This document shows positions 19,265-27,176 of a DNA stretch of 64,000 nt, one piece after another. Each line of letters begins with the position of its first letter. Positions within the stretch are counted from its first letter, which is position 1. Made by a program: the position numbers and the translations under genes. Source of the DNA: Sphingopyxis sp. YF1 (GTDB lineage: Bacteria; Pseudomonadota; Alphaproteobacteria; Sphingomonadales; Sphingomonadaceae); assembly GCF_022701295.1 (NCBI RefSeq), contig NZ_CP033204.1, positions 1,426,001-1,490,000 of the forward strand, read 5' to 3'. Under the pieces are notes generated by a model. The model saw only the letters and a list, made by a program, of their open reading frames with translations, ran no database searches and was not told the origin of the DNA.

Positions 19265-19630
19265 ATAGGACTTTTCAGCGCGGGCGATATCGATGCGGGC
19301 GGGGCGCAGGCCGAGTTTCAGGCTTGGCTGATCGAAGGCGAACAGGTGCTCGCGGCGTTCCGGACGATCCGCGACACGGTGCTGCTCACCAATTTCCGCT
19401 TCATCTTCGTCGATGTCCAGGGGCTGACAGGGTCGAAGAAGGATATCCAGAGCGTGCCGTGGCGCTCGGTGGCGCGTTTCTCCTTCGAAACTGCTGGCAC
19501 CTTCGACATCGACACCGATATGAAGGTGTGGATTTCGGGCTTGGCGGTGCCGATCGAGGTCAAGGTTTCGCGCAAGAGCGATCCGCAGAAAATCCAGCAT
19601 CTGATGGCGCGGCTGGTCATCGGCTGCTGA
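19265..19630 (+). CDS. Bacterial PH-domain protein, apparently with an ATA start
   Basis: 121 residues of the small bPH/YvbH-like family: GLFSAGDIDAGGAQAEFQAW at the N-terminus and LIEGEQVLAAFRTIRDTVLLTNFRFIFVDVQGLTGSKKDIQSVPWRSV, a pleckstrin-like strand pattern. The start is odd. Family likeness extends to residue 2, exactly where the codon is ATA (19265-19267), with GGAG 9 bases before it. The first standard start codon in frame is a GTG at 19346, which would remove the first 27 residues of the domain. Either ATA is used, or the true start was mutated, or there is a sequencing error. Function of the family is unknown. Confidence 0.7.
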   Translation: MGLFSAGDIDAGGAQAEFQAWLIEGEQVLAAFRTIRDTVLLTNFRFIFVDVQGLTGSKKDIQSVPWRSVARFSFETAGTFDIDTDMKVWISGLAVPIEVKVSRKSDPQKIQHLMARLVIGC

Positions 19631-19769
19631 GACGAAGCGAGCCTCGCGCGGGGTGAATGGCGAGGCCCCCGATAAAAAATGGCCGATTTCAGCCTTTTCA
19701 CGAAACTATCCCGGCTTAGGATGTGTCGAGGGTGTGAACCCTGACGTTCAACAGGCTGGAGATTGATTG

Positions 19770-20441
19770 ATGTTGCGTGCGAAATTTTTCGCTGTTCCCG
19801 TGCTTGCTATGACCGCTGCCGCGCTGGCCGTTCCCGCGCAGGCGCGAACCGACGAAGAGGCCGCGTCGACCGCGGCCGAAGCCGATGCCGCCGCCGAGTC
19901 GATGGAAGGCAGCTGGAACATCGTCCAGAACACGACCAATTCGCCTGAGCATACGACGCTCGCCAAGGCACTCGCCGCTGCCGGGCTGACCGGGACGCTG
20001 AGCGGCGCCGGACCCTTCACCGTGTTTGCGCCGACCGACGCGGCCTTTGCCGCGGTGCCGCAACCGATGACCGACTATATCATGAGCCCCGACAACAAAT
20101 GGGCGCTCGAACAAGTGCTGACCTATCATGTCGTGCCCGGCACGGTCACCGCGGAGGATCTGTACAAGAAGATCAAGACCGGTGGTGGCAAGGCGGTGCT
20201 CAAGACCGTCGAAGGTCAGGAGATCAGCTTTACCGAGGTGCAGGGCAATATCCGCGTCGAGGGCACGATGGGCAGCTCGGGCTATGTCACCCAGCCCGAC
20301 GTTGCGCAGTCGAACGGTACCGTGCACGTCCTCAACGGCGTGTTGATTCCGACGATCACGCCGCCCGCCGCGCCCGCCGCCGATGCCGCCGAACCGGCGG
20401 CCGAAGCAGCGCCCGCAGCCGAGGCAATGCCGGCGACCTGA
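19770..20441 (+). CDS. Exported fasciclin (FAS1) domain protein
   Basis: 223 residues. Signal peptide (MLRAKFFAVPVLAMTAAALAVPAQA), then one FAS1 domain at ~45-185 with the H1 box GPFTVFAPTDAAFAAVP and the H2-like NGTVHVLNGVLIPT end, plus the central YHVVPGTVTAEDL. FAS1 domains act in cell adhesion or matrix binding. The last ~30 residues are an Ala/Pro/Glu linker (AAEPAAEAAPAAEAMPAT). A GGAG sequence precedes the ATG at 19770. It lies between pntAA and pntAB and ends at a clear terminator, so it is not part of a continuous pnt operon. Confidence 0.92.
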   Translation: MLRAKFFAVPVLAMTAAALAVPAQARTDEEAASTAAEADAAAESMEGSWNIVQNTTNSPEHTTLAKALAAAGLTGTLSGAGPFTVFAPTDAAFAAVPQPMTDYIMSPDNKWALEQVLTYHVVPGTVTAEDLYKKIKTGGGKAVLKTVEGQEISFTEVQGNIRVEGTMGSSGYVTQPDVAQSNGTVHVLNGVLIPTITPPAAPAADAAEPAAEAAPAAEAMPAT

Positions 20442-20466
20442 TCGCCTGCGACATATTATGTCGTTT

Positions 20467-20510
20467 CGGCCCCGCATTCCGCCAGCCGGCGAATGCGGGG
20501 CCGTCTTTTT
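20467..20510 (+). terminator. Rho-independent terminator after fasciclin gene
   Basis: A 13-bp perfect stem CGGCCCCGCATTC / GAATGCGGGGCCG (20467-20479, 20491-20503) with an 11-base loop, followed by TCTTTTT. This separates the fasciclin gene from pntAB-pntB. Confidence 0.88.
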
Positions 20511-20583
20511 GTGGTCTTGGGAGTCGACAGGGTGGCAGCGGCGCGGCAAGAGGTGCGCTCGCGGAATCAGCAGGGGAGCCGCC

Positions 20584-20865
20584 GTGGATTTCATCTCAAT
20601 TTTCTCGATCTTCGTCCTGGCGTGTTTCGTCGGTTATTTCGTCGTCTGGTCGGTGACCCCGGCGCTGCACACGCCGCTGATGAGCGTCACCAACGCGATT
20701 TCGTCGGTGATCATCGTCGGCGCGCTGATCGCGAGCGCCGCGGCGGGTTCGGCCTCGTCGAAATGGCTCGGCCTTGCCGCCGTCGTGATGGCGAGCGTCA
20801 ATATCTTTGGCGGCTTCGCCGTGACGTCGCGCATGCTCGCGATGTACAAGAAGAAGGGACGCTGA
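20584..20865 (+). CDS. pntAB: NAD(P) transhydrogenase subunit alpha, membrane part (PntAB)
   Basis: 93 residues, three membrane helices; part of the proton channel (domain II). VDFISIFSIFVLACFVGYFVVWSVTPALHTPLMSVTNAISSVIIVGAL is diagnostic. The longer open frame is trimmed to the GTG at 20584, which is preceded by AGGGGAG and begins at the family's conserved residues. It is one base from pntB, with which it must be cotranslated. Confidence 0.94.
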   Translation: MDFISIFSIFVLACFVGYFVVWSVTPALHTPLMSVTNAISSVIIVGALIASAAAGSASSKWLGLAAVVMASVNIFGGFAVTSRMLAMYKKKGR

Positions 20866-20866
20866 G

Positions 20867-22372
20867 ATGGACGTCCAAGCGATCCTTTCGGCCGCGACCG
20901 GCGGCCATGGCGCGGTAAATCCGTACGCGGCCATCGCCTATCTGGTGTCGGGCATTCTTTTCATTCTCGCGCTGCGCGGCCTGTCGAGCCCGGCGACGGC
21001 GCAGAGCGGCAACCGTTTCGGCATGCTCGGCATGACGATCGCGGTTGTCACCACCTTGCTGACGCACATGCCGGGCGGCGGTGCGAACCTGGGCGCGAAC
21101 AGCATTTCGATGACGATCGATGTGACCGCGCTCGCCGAAATTCTCGCTGCGATCGCTATCGGCGCGGTCATCGGCATCGTGATGGCGCGCAAGATCGCCA
21201 TGACCGCGATGCCGCAGCTCGTCGCGGCCTTCCACAGCCTCGTCGGTCTGGCCGCCGTTGCCGTCGCCGCAGCCGCCTATCTCAATCCGGGCGCCTTCGG
21301 CATTGCCGACGCGGCGGGACAGATTCACACGGTCAGCCGCGTCGAAATGGGGCTCGGTATCGCGATCGGTGCGATCACCTTCTCGGGGTCGGTCATCGCC
21401 TTTCTCAAATTGAACGGCAACATGTCGGGTTCGCCGATCATGCTGCCGGGGCGTCACATCATCAACCTCGGCACGCTCGCCGCGATCGTCGCGCTGACCG
21501 CTTATTTCACGCAGGACCAGTCGCCGTGGGTGTTCTGGACGATCACGGGGCTCAGCTTCGCGATCGGCTTCCTGCTGATCATCCCGATCGGCGGCGCCGA
21601 CATGCCGGTCGTCGTGTCGATGCTCAACAGCTATTCGGGCTGGGCGGCGGCGGCGATGGGCTTCACGCTCGGCAACACCGCGATGATCATCACCGGCGCG
21701 CTCGTCGGTTCGTCGGGTGCGATCCTGTCGTACATCATGTGTCGCGCGATGAACCGCAGCTTCATCAGCGTGATCGCAGGCGGCTTCGGCGCCGACGCGG
21801 CGGCGGGCGACGGCGGCGGCAAGGAACAGCGCCCGTGGAAGCCGGGCAGCGCCGACGATGCCGCCTTCCTGATGAGCCAGGCCGAAAATGTCATCATCGT
21901 CCCCGGCTACGGCATGGCGGTGGCGCAGGCACAGCACGCGCTGCGCGAAATGGCCGACCTGCTCAAGAAAGAGGGCGTGAACGTCAAATATGCGATCCAC
22001 CCGGTTGCGGGGCGCATGCCCGGGCACATGAACGTGCTGCTCGCCGAAGCGAATGTGCCCTATGACGAGGTGTTCGAGCTCGAGGACATCAACGGCGAGT
22101 TCGCGCAGTGCGATGTCGCCTTCGTCATCGGCGCGAACGACGTGACCAACCCGTCGGCAAAGACCGACAAGACGTCGCCGATCTATGGCATGCCCGTGCT
22201 CGACGTCGAAAAGGCGAAGACCGTGCTGTTCGTGAAGCGGTCGATGGGCGGGGTCGGTTATGCCGGCGTCGACAACGACGTCTTCTACATGGACCAGACG
22301 ATGATGCTGCTCGGCGACGCCAAGAAGATGGCCGACGACATCGTCAAGGCGCTCAACGGCGGCGGGCACTGA
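20867..22372 (+). CDS. pntB: NAD(P) transhydrogenase subunit beta (PntB)
   Basis: 501 residues. The N-terminal ~290 are membrane helices of the proton channel (PYAAIAYLVSGILFILALRGLSSPATAQSGNRFGMLGM; HSLVGLAAV). The C-terminal ~180 form the NADP(H)-binding domain III: IIVPGYGMAVAQAQHALREMADLLKKEGVNVKYAIHPVAGRMPGHMNVLLAEA and GANDVTNPSA. With PntAA and PntAB it forms the energy-linked transhydrogenase of the inner membrane. The strong hairpin downstream ends the transcript. Confidence 0.96.
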   Translation: MDVQAILSAATGGHGAVNPYAAIAYLVSGILFILALRGLSSPATAQSGNRFGMLGMTIAVVTTLLTHMPGGGANLGANSISMTIDVTALAEILAAIAIGAVIGIVMARKIAMTAMPQLVAAFHSLVGLAAVAVAAAAYLNPGAFGIADAAGQIHTVSRVEMGLGIAIGAITFSGSVIAFLKLNGNMSGSPIMLPGRHIINLGTLAAIVALTAYFTQDQSPWVFWTITGLSFAIGFLLIIPIGGADMPVVVSMLNSYSGWAAAAMGFTLGNTAMIITGALVGSSGAILSYIMCRAMNRSFISVIAGGFGADAAAGDGGGKEQRPWKPGSADDAAFLMSQAENVIIVPGYGMAVAQAQHALREMADLLKKEGVNVKYAIHPVAGRMPGHMNVLLAEANVPYDEVFELEDINGEFAQCDVAFVIGANDVTNPSAKTDKTSPIYGMPVLDVEKAKTVLFVKRSMGGVGYAGVDNDVFYMDQTMMLLGDAKKMADDIVKALNGGGH

Positions 22373-22435
22373 CGCTTCGTCGCAACTTTTGCATCCGCCG
22401 CTTGTCGGGGGACGCGAGTTTTTCTAGCCATGACC

Positions 22436-22473
22436 GGGACCGGGCCACCAAAGGCCCGGTCCCGTTGCATTTG
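22436..22473 (+). terminator. Rho-independent terminator after pntB
   Basis: An 11-bp perfect stem GGGACCGGGCC / GGCCCGGTCCC (22436-22446, 22453-22463) with a 6-base loop, followed by a weak T-rich GTTGCATTT. It overlaps the leader of the next gene, whose ribosome-binding GGGAGG follows at once. Confidence 0.75.
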
Positions 22474-22484
22474 GGAGGCATGTT

Positions 22485-23183
22485 TTGCGCAAGATCGGTC
22501 TGATCGGGGGAATGAGCTGGGCGTCGACCGAGCTTTATTACCGCCATCTCAACAAGGGTGTGCAGAAGCGCATCGGCACCTCCTGTTCGGCGCCGATCCT
22601 GCTCGAAAGCCTCAACTATTGCGAACTGTCACGGCTGACTACGCCCGAGCAGTGGGACAATGCGAAGGCCATCCTGATCGCGTCGGCGCAGCGGCTCGAA
22701 GCCGCGGGCGCGACCGCGCTGATGATCGCCGCCAACTCGATGCACAAGGTCGCCGAAGAGATCGGTGCGGCGATCTCGATTCCGATCCTCCACATCGTCG
22801 ACGAGACGGGGGAGAAGATGCGCGCCGACGGCATCAAGTCGGCGGCGGTGATCGGGACGCGCAACGTGATGACCGAACCCTGGTTCCGCCAGCGGCTCGT
22901 GCGCCACGGGCTGACGCTCGCGCCCTATGACGCCAGTCGCGCCGAAGAGATCGATCGCATCATCTATGACGAACTGATGCAGGGCAAGGCGACCGAAAAT
23001 TCACGCCGTACCATGCGCACCTTCATCACCGACATCGCCAAGCAGGATGTTCAGGCGCTTGTGCTTGCGTGCACCGAACTGGTGATGCTGGTCGACCCCG
23101 ACGCCAATATCCTGCCGATCTATGACACGACGCGCATCCATGTCGCGGCGGGGGTCGACTGGATCCTCGGCGACGCGCCCTGA
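22485..23183 (+). CDS. Aspartate/glutamate racemase family protein (YgeA-like)
   Basis: 232 residues, TTG start after GGGAGG. KIGLIGGMSWASTELYYRHLN opens the first Rossmann-like half. The catalytic pair is unusual: the second Cys is present (LVLACTELVML), but the first position reads AANSMHK, with no Cys. YgeA-like broad-specificity racemases likewise have Thr or Ser there (TNTMHK). The enzyme likely racemises hydrophobic or dicarboxylic amino acids, or acts as a one-sided lyase such as a decarboxylase. No amino-acid operon surrounds it. Confidence 0.85.
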   Translation: MRKIGLIGGMSWASTELYYRHLNKGVQKRIGTSCSAPILLESLNYCELSRLTTPEQWDNAKAILIASAQRLEAAGATALMIAANSMHKVAEEIGAAISIPILHIVDETGEKMRADGIKSAAVIGTRNVMTEPWFRQRLVRHGLTLAPYDASRAEEIDRIIYDELMQGKATENSRRTMRTFITDIAKQDVQALVLACTELVMLVDPDANILPIYDTTRIHVAAGVDWILGDAP

Positions 23184-23272
23184 CGGTGCTTCTTCCGGCT
23201 TCCGCGCGCGATCGGGAATAAAAAATGGCCCGGCGCGGGGCCGGGCCAAGAGGAGTTCCCGAGGAGGAAGAT

Positions 23273-23866
23273 TTATTCGGCCGGGACCGGGGTCCGGCCG
23301 GTGATCAGTCCGTCGCGCTTGGTGCCGTCGGCCTGCATCGGGTCGTGCGCGACGTCGCTGGCATCGAAATCCTTGGTCCACGCCGCCAGTTCGAGGCAGA
23401 CGCCATCGGGATCGAAGAAATAGATCGAGCGGACGAACACGCCGGGGTGCAGTTCCTCGGCCAGGTTGGTTTCGGAATCGTCGTGGTTCAGCACGCCCGA
23501 AACCTTGACCCCCTTTTCGACGAGGCGATTGCAATAATCGTCGAACTTTTCGGCCGCGACATTGATCGCGATATGGTTCATCGAACCGTGCGCCGACATG
23601 AAATTGCCCTCGCCGGGCAGCGCTTCGGGCGCCGAGATGCCCGGTGCCGCGGCGGGCGCGTCCTTGAACCAGAAGAAGGCCAGCGCGTCGCCGTTGCCGA
23701 CGTCGAAGAAGAAATGCTGGCCGCGGCCGCCGGGCAGTTCGAGCGTCTTGATCAGCGGCATGCCCAGAATGTCGCGGTAGAATTCCACCGTCTTGGCCAT
23801 GTCCTTGCACACCAGCGCCAGGTGATTGACGCCGCGAAAATCAAACTCGGTATTGCTTGCAGCCAT
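23273..23866 (-). CDS. VOC family (glyoxalase/dioxygenase-like) protein
   Basis: 197 residues. Start at 23866 has AGGAGAC before it; the longer frame lacks one. Two beta-alpha-beta-beta-beta modules: RGVNHLALVCKDMAKTVEFYRDILGMPLIKTLEL and SMNHIAINVAAEKFDDYCNRLVEKGVKV. Metal ligands expected from the fold are the His of VNHLAL, the His of MNHIAI and the Glu of CLELAAW. This fits extradiol dioxygenases or glyoxalases acting on catabolic intermediates. Last gene of the leftward operon that begins with the MFS carrier; 22 bases after the GST gene. Confidence 0.87.
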   Translation of the reverse strand: MAASNTEFDFRGVNHLALVCKDMAKTVEFYRDILGMPLIKTLELPGGRGQHFFFDVGNGDALAFFWFKDAPAAAPGISAPEALPGEGNFMSAHGSMNHIAINVAAEKFDDYCNRLVEKGVKVSGVLNHDDSETNLAEELHPGVFVRSIYFFDPDGVCLELAAWTKDFDASDVAHDPMQADGTKRDGLITGRTPVPAE

Positions 23867-23888
23867 GATCCGTCTCCTTTGTCGCAAA

Positions 23889-24503
23889 TCAGTTGGTGAT
23901 GCTGGGGCGCGCCTTCATCCGCTCGTACCAGGCGGCGACGTGCGTGTGCGCGGGGTCGATCGGCTGGCCGACGCCCGCGCCGAAATCGAGGAAAGCGAAG
24001 AGCATCAGGTCGGCGAGCGTCAGCCGGTCGCCCGCGATGAAGTCGCGGCCCGCGATCTGCGCGTCGAGCCAGGCGACGCCGTCCTGCGCGACCGCTTTCA
24101 GCCCCTCCGCCGCTTCGGGAAGGCAGCGCATGCGGCTTTCGAACAGCGGCAGGCCCTCGGCGTAGCGGAAGCCGTTGGTGAGCGGCTCGCAAATCTTGAG
24201 GTCGATCCGGCGCGTCCACATGCGCGTCCGTGCACGCTCTTCGGGGGTCGTGCCGATCAGCGGGGTTTCGGGGAAAATCTCTTCGAGATATTCGCAGATC
24301 GCGATGATCTCGCCGAGGAACGAGCCGTCATCGAGTTCGAGCGCGGGGGTCTGCCCTGCCGGATTGACCGTGACATTATAGGGAGGGCGCCGGTTTTCGC
24401 CGCCGCGCAGGTCGACCATGACCTCGGGGATCTCGATACCCTTTTCGGCCATGAACAGCGTCACGACGCGCGGGTTGGGGCCGACACTATTATAATATTT
24501 CAT
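23889..24503 (-). CDS. Glutathione S-transferase family protein
   Basis: 204 residues. Thioredoxin-like N-domain (MKYYNSVGPNPRVVTLFMAEKGIEIPEVMVDLRGGENR; NPAGQTPALELDDGSFLGEIIAICEYLEE, with the cis-Pro in QTPALEL and the glutathione-binding Glu-Ile pair replaced by GEIIAI) and an all-helical C-domain (DRLTLADLMLFAFLDFG, the N-capping motif). One of three GST genes within 8 kb, in a cluster that also holds a VOC protein and a CoA transferase. It has its own promoter-like sequence inside a large palindrome just upstream. Confidence 0.9.
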   Translation of the reverse strand: MKYYNSVGPNPRVVTLFMAEKGIEIPEVMVDLRGGENRRPPYNVTVNPAGQTPALELDDGSFLGEIIAICEYLEEIFPETPLIGTTPEERARTRMWTRRIDLKICEPLTNGFRYAEGLPLFESRMRCLPEAAEGLKAVAQDGVAWLDAQIAGRDFIAGDRLTLADLMLFAFLDFGAGVGQPIDPAHTHVAAWYERMKARPSITN

Positions 24504-24521
24504 CTTGTCCTCTCGCCGAGT

Positions 24522-24574
24522 CTTTTATCATCCCGGGCGATAACCGTCAATTAAATTGACGATTATCGCCCGGG
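24522..24574 (-). promoter_or_regulatory. Promoter of the GST gene within a 20-bp-arm palindrome
   Basis: On the minus strand a -35 TTGACG (24550-24545), 17-base spacer and -10 TAAAAG (24527-24522) lie just before the GST start. The -35 lies inside a palindrome with 20-bp arms (24532-24551 and 24555-24574), 3-base loop, one mismatch. Its core is GTCAAT-TAA-ATTGAC (24546-24560). It could be an operator or the 3' hairpin of the upstream gene; no T-run follows the stem on the minus strand. The same core spacing recurs at 29590-29604. Confidence 0.6.
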
Positions 24575-24612
24575 TTAGCCGAGCTGATCCGTGCGGGGCC
24601 CGCCGCTGCCGT

Positions 24613-25260
24613 TTACTGGCCCGCGGGACGCGGCGCGCTGAGGAAGTCGGCGGCGCTGAAGCCCTCGGGCGCCGCGACCTCGACGATCGGATCCTCGCGC
24701 GCGTCATATTCCATGCGCAGCGCACGGGTGATCACCGCGTGCATGTCGTAGAGGCAGGTGATGTAGGTGAATTCGAAGATCTGCTCGTCGTTCCAGAAGG
24801 TCTTGAGTTTGTCGAACACCTCGAGCGGGACGCGGCCGCCGGCCTGGCTCAGGCAGTCGGCATAGGCGAGCACGGTGCGTTCCTGTTCATTGTAGCAATC
24901 GGCGACCTGCCAGTGCGCGATGGCAGCGATTTTCTCGTCGCTGACGCCGAGGCCGCGCAGCGACTTGCAATGCTGCGAGAAGACGAACTGGCTACCCTTG
25001 ACCCAGCCGGCGCGCGTCTGGCCGAGTTCGCGCAGGACCGGATCGATCGTCCGCGCGGGGTTGCGGTACACCGCGAAACCCTTGACCGCATGTTCGAAAA
25101 TGTCGGGCGACAGCGCGAACACGGTCCACCAGTCCCCCGGCGTGCCGGTCGCGGTGCCGGGCTCGGCGACGGGGTCGCGGTCGCCGAACAGTCGGTTGTA
25201 ATAGGCGAGCACGGTCTCGTCGGTGACTTCCGAGCGGGGAACCTGGCGCAATACGGGCAT
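24613..25260 (-). CDS. Carboxymuconolactone decarboxylase-like (AhpD-fold) protein
   Basis: 215 residues. The central FVFSQHCKSLRGLGVSDEKIAAIAHWQVADCYNEQERTVLAYADCLSQ matches the CMD/AhpD helical fold, including the conserved His (SQHCKSLRGLGVS). The CxxC pair of AhpD reductases is absent, so a peroxidase-partner role is unlikely. In the CMD family such members act on ring-opened aromatic intermediates or have unknown roles. It is 10 bases after the SnoaL-like gene and clearly in one operon with it. Confidence 0.85.
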   Translation of the reverse strand: MPVLRQVPRSEVTDETVLAYYNRLFGDRDPVAEPGTATGTPGDWWTVFALSPDIFEHAVKGFAVYRNPARTIDPVLRELGQTRAGWVKGSQFVFSQHCKSLRGLGVSDEKIAAIAHWQVADCYNEQERTVLAYADCLSQAGGRVPLEVFDKLKTFWNDEQIFEFTYITCLYDMHAVITRALRMEYDAREDPIVEVAAPEGFSAADFLSAPRPAGQ

Positions 25261-25270
25261 GATCTACTCC

Positions 25271-25666
25271 TCAGGCGTTTGCAAATTTGCGGAATTCGGC
25301 GACGTGGGCGCTGTCGAAATATTCGTCGAGCCGGGTGATCCTGCCATCGACGACCTTGCAGATGATCGCGCAGGGCAGGCGGACCGCGCCGCCGTCGTGG
25401 ACGCGCTTGCCCTTCAGCACATGCTGCTGGACGAAACCGCCGGGAAAGACCGTCAGTTGCCGGTCGGCATATTCGCGATCGCCGATCCGCGCGACCATCG
25501 CGGTCAGGACCTGTGCGGTCTGGTCGCGCGTGACGACGAGCTCGTCGGTGTTGTGCCAGATCTCGGCATCGGGGGTGAAGCTGTCCTTTATCGTCTCGAT
25601 GTCGCCGGCCTCGATCGCGTCGAAGAAGCGCTGTGCCATTGCGCGGATGTCATCCTGTTCGGCCAT
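25271..25666 (-). CDS. SnoaL/NTF2-like protein
   Basis: 131 residues. A single NTF2-fold domain: IRAMAQRFFDAIEAGDIETIKDSFTPDAEIWHNTDELVVTRDQTAQVL at the start and CAIICKVVDGRITRLDEYFDSAHVAEFRKF at the end. The DSFTPDAEIWHN and RLDEYFD stretches supply the pocket acids and His used by isomerases, dehydratases and cyclases of this fold. The reaction cannot be told from sequence. Tight spacing (18 and 10 bases) places it in the MFS-SnoaL-CMD operon. GGGAGAGG precedes the ATG. Confidence 0.87.
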   Translation of the reverse strand: MAEQDDIRAMAQRFFDAIEAGDIETIKDSFTPDAEIWHNTDELVVTRDQTAQVLTAMVARIGDREYADRQLTVFPGGFVQQHVLKGKRVHDGGAVRLPCAIICKVVDGRITRLDEYFDSAHVAEFRKFANA

Positions 25667-25684
25667 GATCCTCTCCCGTCGTTG

Positions 25685-26980
25685 CTATTCGGCGAAATCC
25701 CTGTCGAGATGCCGCGTCATTGCGAATTGCGCAGCCCCGGCGGCGATTACGAAAGGGATGATCGCCATCAGCGCCCAGCGCAGGCTTTCGTCGCCATGAG
25801 CGGGTTTCAGCATGTCGCTGACAAAGCCGACGAACAAGGGGCCGAGCCCGAGGCCGATGATGTTGAACATCAGCATCAGCACGGCCGCCGCGGTGGCGCG
25901 CGAGCGCGGCGGGGTCAGATTCTGGACCAGCGCCAGCGCGGGCGCGACATAGACGATGCACGCAGCCATCGGGACGAGCATCAGCGCGAGCGAAAGCTGC
26001 CAGCTGTCGACGAGCAGCGCGGCGATGAAGGTCGGGACGAGGATCGCGGCGGCGAGCGCCGGGATGCTGCCATAGGCGCGTGGCGACGTGCGTGCGGCGC
26101 GGCTGACCAGCCAGCCGCCGGCGAAGGTGCCGATCCCGAAGGTGATTCCTGCGGCGGGCGCGAACCAGGACGTCAGCGCCGACAACGGCATGCCCTGGGT
26201 GCGCATCAGGAAGGCCGGAATCCAGTTGAGCATGCCGTAGCTGACGAAGGCGGCCAGCGCGCTTCCGATCATCACCATGCGAAGCGAGCGGCGCTGCATG
26301 AACAGCGCCAGCGTGTGCCCGATCGGGACCGCGGCGTCGACTTCCTGGCGCTGTTCCATCTGGCCGCGCGCGGGTTCGCGGACCAGCCAGATCAACAGCG
26401 GGGCGACGATGATGCCGACCGCGCCGATGACCAGAAAGGCACCCCGCCAGCCGATCGCCGAGGCAGCCCAGCCACCGAAGGCGGCACCGACGAAGACGCC
26501 GAAGGGGCCGTTGAGAGTGAACAGCCCGATGACCATCGGGCGCTGCGCGGCAGGAAAATAGTCGGCGAGCACCGACAGCGACGGTGCGGTGCCGCCCGAT
26601 TCACCCGCGCCGACGCCGAAGCGCATCAATGCGAGTTGCCAGAAGTTCGACACCATGCCGCAGGCGGCGGTGAAACCGCTCCACACGATGCACGCGATGC
26701 CGATCAGCTTCACGCGGTTCCAGCGGTCGGCGATCATCGCGACGGGCACGCCCATCGCGGCATAGAAGAGCGCAAAGGCGAGACCGGTGAGCAGTCCGAA
26801 TTGCGTATCGCTGAACTGCATTTCGGCACGGATCGGTTCGACGAGCACCGACAGCAACTGGCGGTCCACGAAGTTGATCGTGCCGACGAGGAACAGCATT
26901 CCCAGCGCGACGTTCCGGCGCAGGCCCAGCCCGCGATCCGGCGCGGCGGCGCCTCCATTCCCTGCGATCGCCTCTGTCAT
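25685..26980 (-). CDS. MFS transporter (spinster-like)
   Basis: 431 residues, 12 predicted membrane helices. MFS signatures: GTINFVDRQLLSVLVEPIRAEMQFSDTQFGLLTGLAFALFYAAMGVPVAMIADRWNRVKLIG (loop 2-3 motif) and FGVGAGESGGTAPSLSVLADYF. These match the spinster-like group common in sphingomonad catabolic loci. Start at 26980 has GGGGAG before it; the frame's earlier start at 26992 does not. First gene of the leftward operon; a palindrome CTTAG-N4-TTAAG lies 41-56 bases upstream. Probably imports the pathway's substrate from the periplasm. Confidence 0.92.
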   Translation of the reverse strand: MTEAIAGNGGAAAPDRGLGLRRNVALGMLFLVGTINFVDRQLLSVLVEPIRAEMQFSDTQFGLLTGLAFALFYAAMGVPVAMIADRWNRVKLIGIACIVWSGFTAACGMVSNFWQLALMRFGVGAGESGGTAPSLSVLADYFPAAQRPMVIGLFTLNGPFGVFVGAAFGGWAASAIGWRGAFLVIGAVGIIVAPLLIWLVREPARGQMEQRQEVDAAVPIGHTLALFMQRRSLRMVMIGSALAAFVSYGMLNWIPAFLMRTQGMPLSALTSWFAPAAGITFGIGTFAGGWLVSRAARTSPRAYGSIPALAAAILVPTFIAALLVDSWQLSLALMLVPMAACIVYVAPALALVQNLTPPRSRATAAAVLMLMFNIIGLGLGPLFVGFVSDMLKPAHGDESLRWALMAIIPFVIAAGAAQFAMTRHLDRDFAE

Positions 26981-27018
26981 GACACTCCCCAAAACATCCG
27001 ATTCCTGTCGTTCGAAAA

Positions 27019-27038
27019 ATACTTAGATATTTAAGTTT
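27019..27038. promoter_or_regulatory. Palindromic box A (ACTTAG-N4-TTAAGT)
   Basis: ACTTAGATATTTAAGT (27021-27036) is a near-perfect palindrome in an AT-rich stretch, 41-56 bases before the MFS start. Two similar boxes stand at 29603-29622 and 33079-33098. Likely the operator of a shared regulator. Confidence 0.65.
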
Positions 27039-27176
27039 ATCTGTCAACGCGCTTTACGGTCGGCGCAAATTCGCGCCTGCGGCCGCGTTGCGGGCAACGA
27101 AAAGGCCTCCCGGTCCGTGGGACGGGGAGGCCGATCGAAAGCACGGGTGCCGGACGGTCCGCCCGGCACCAGGGTA

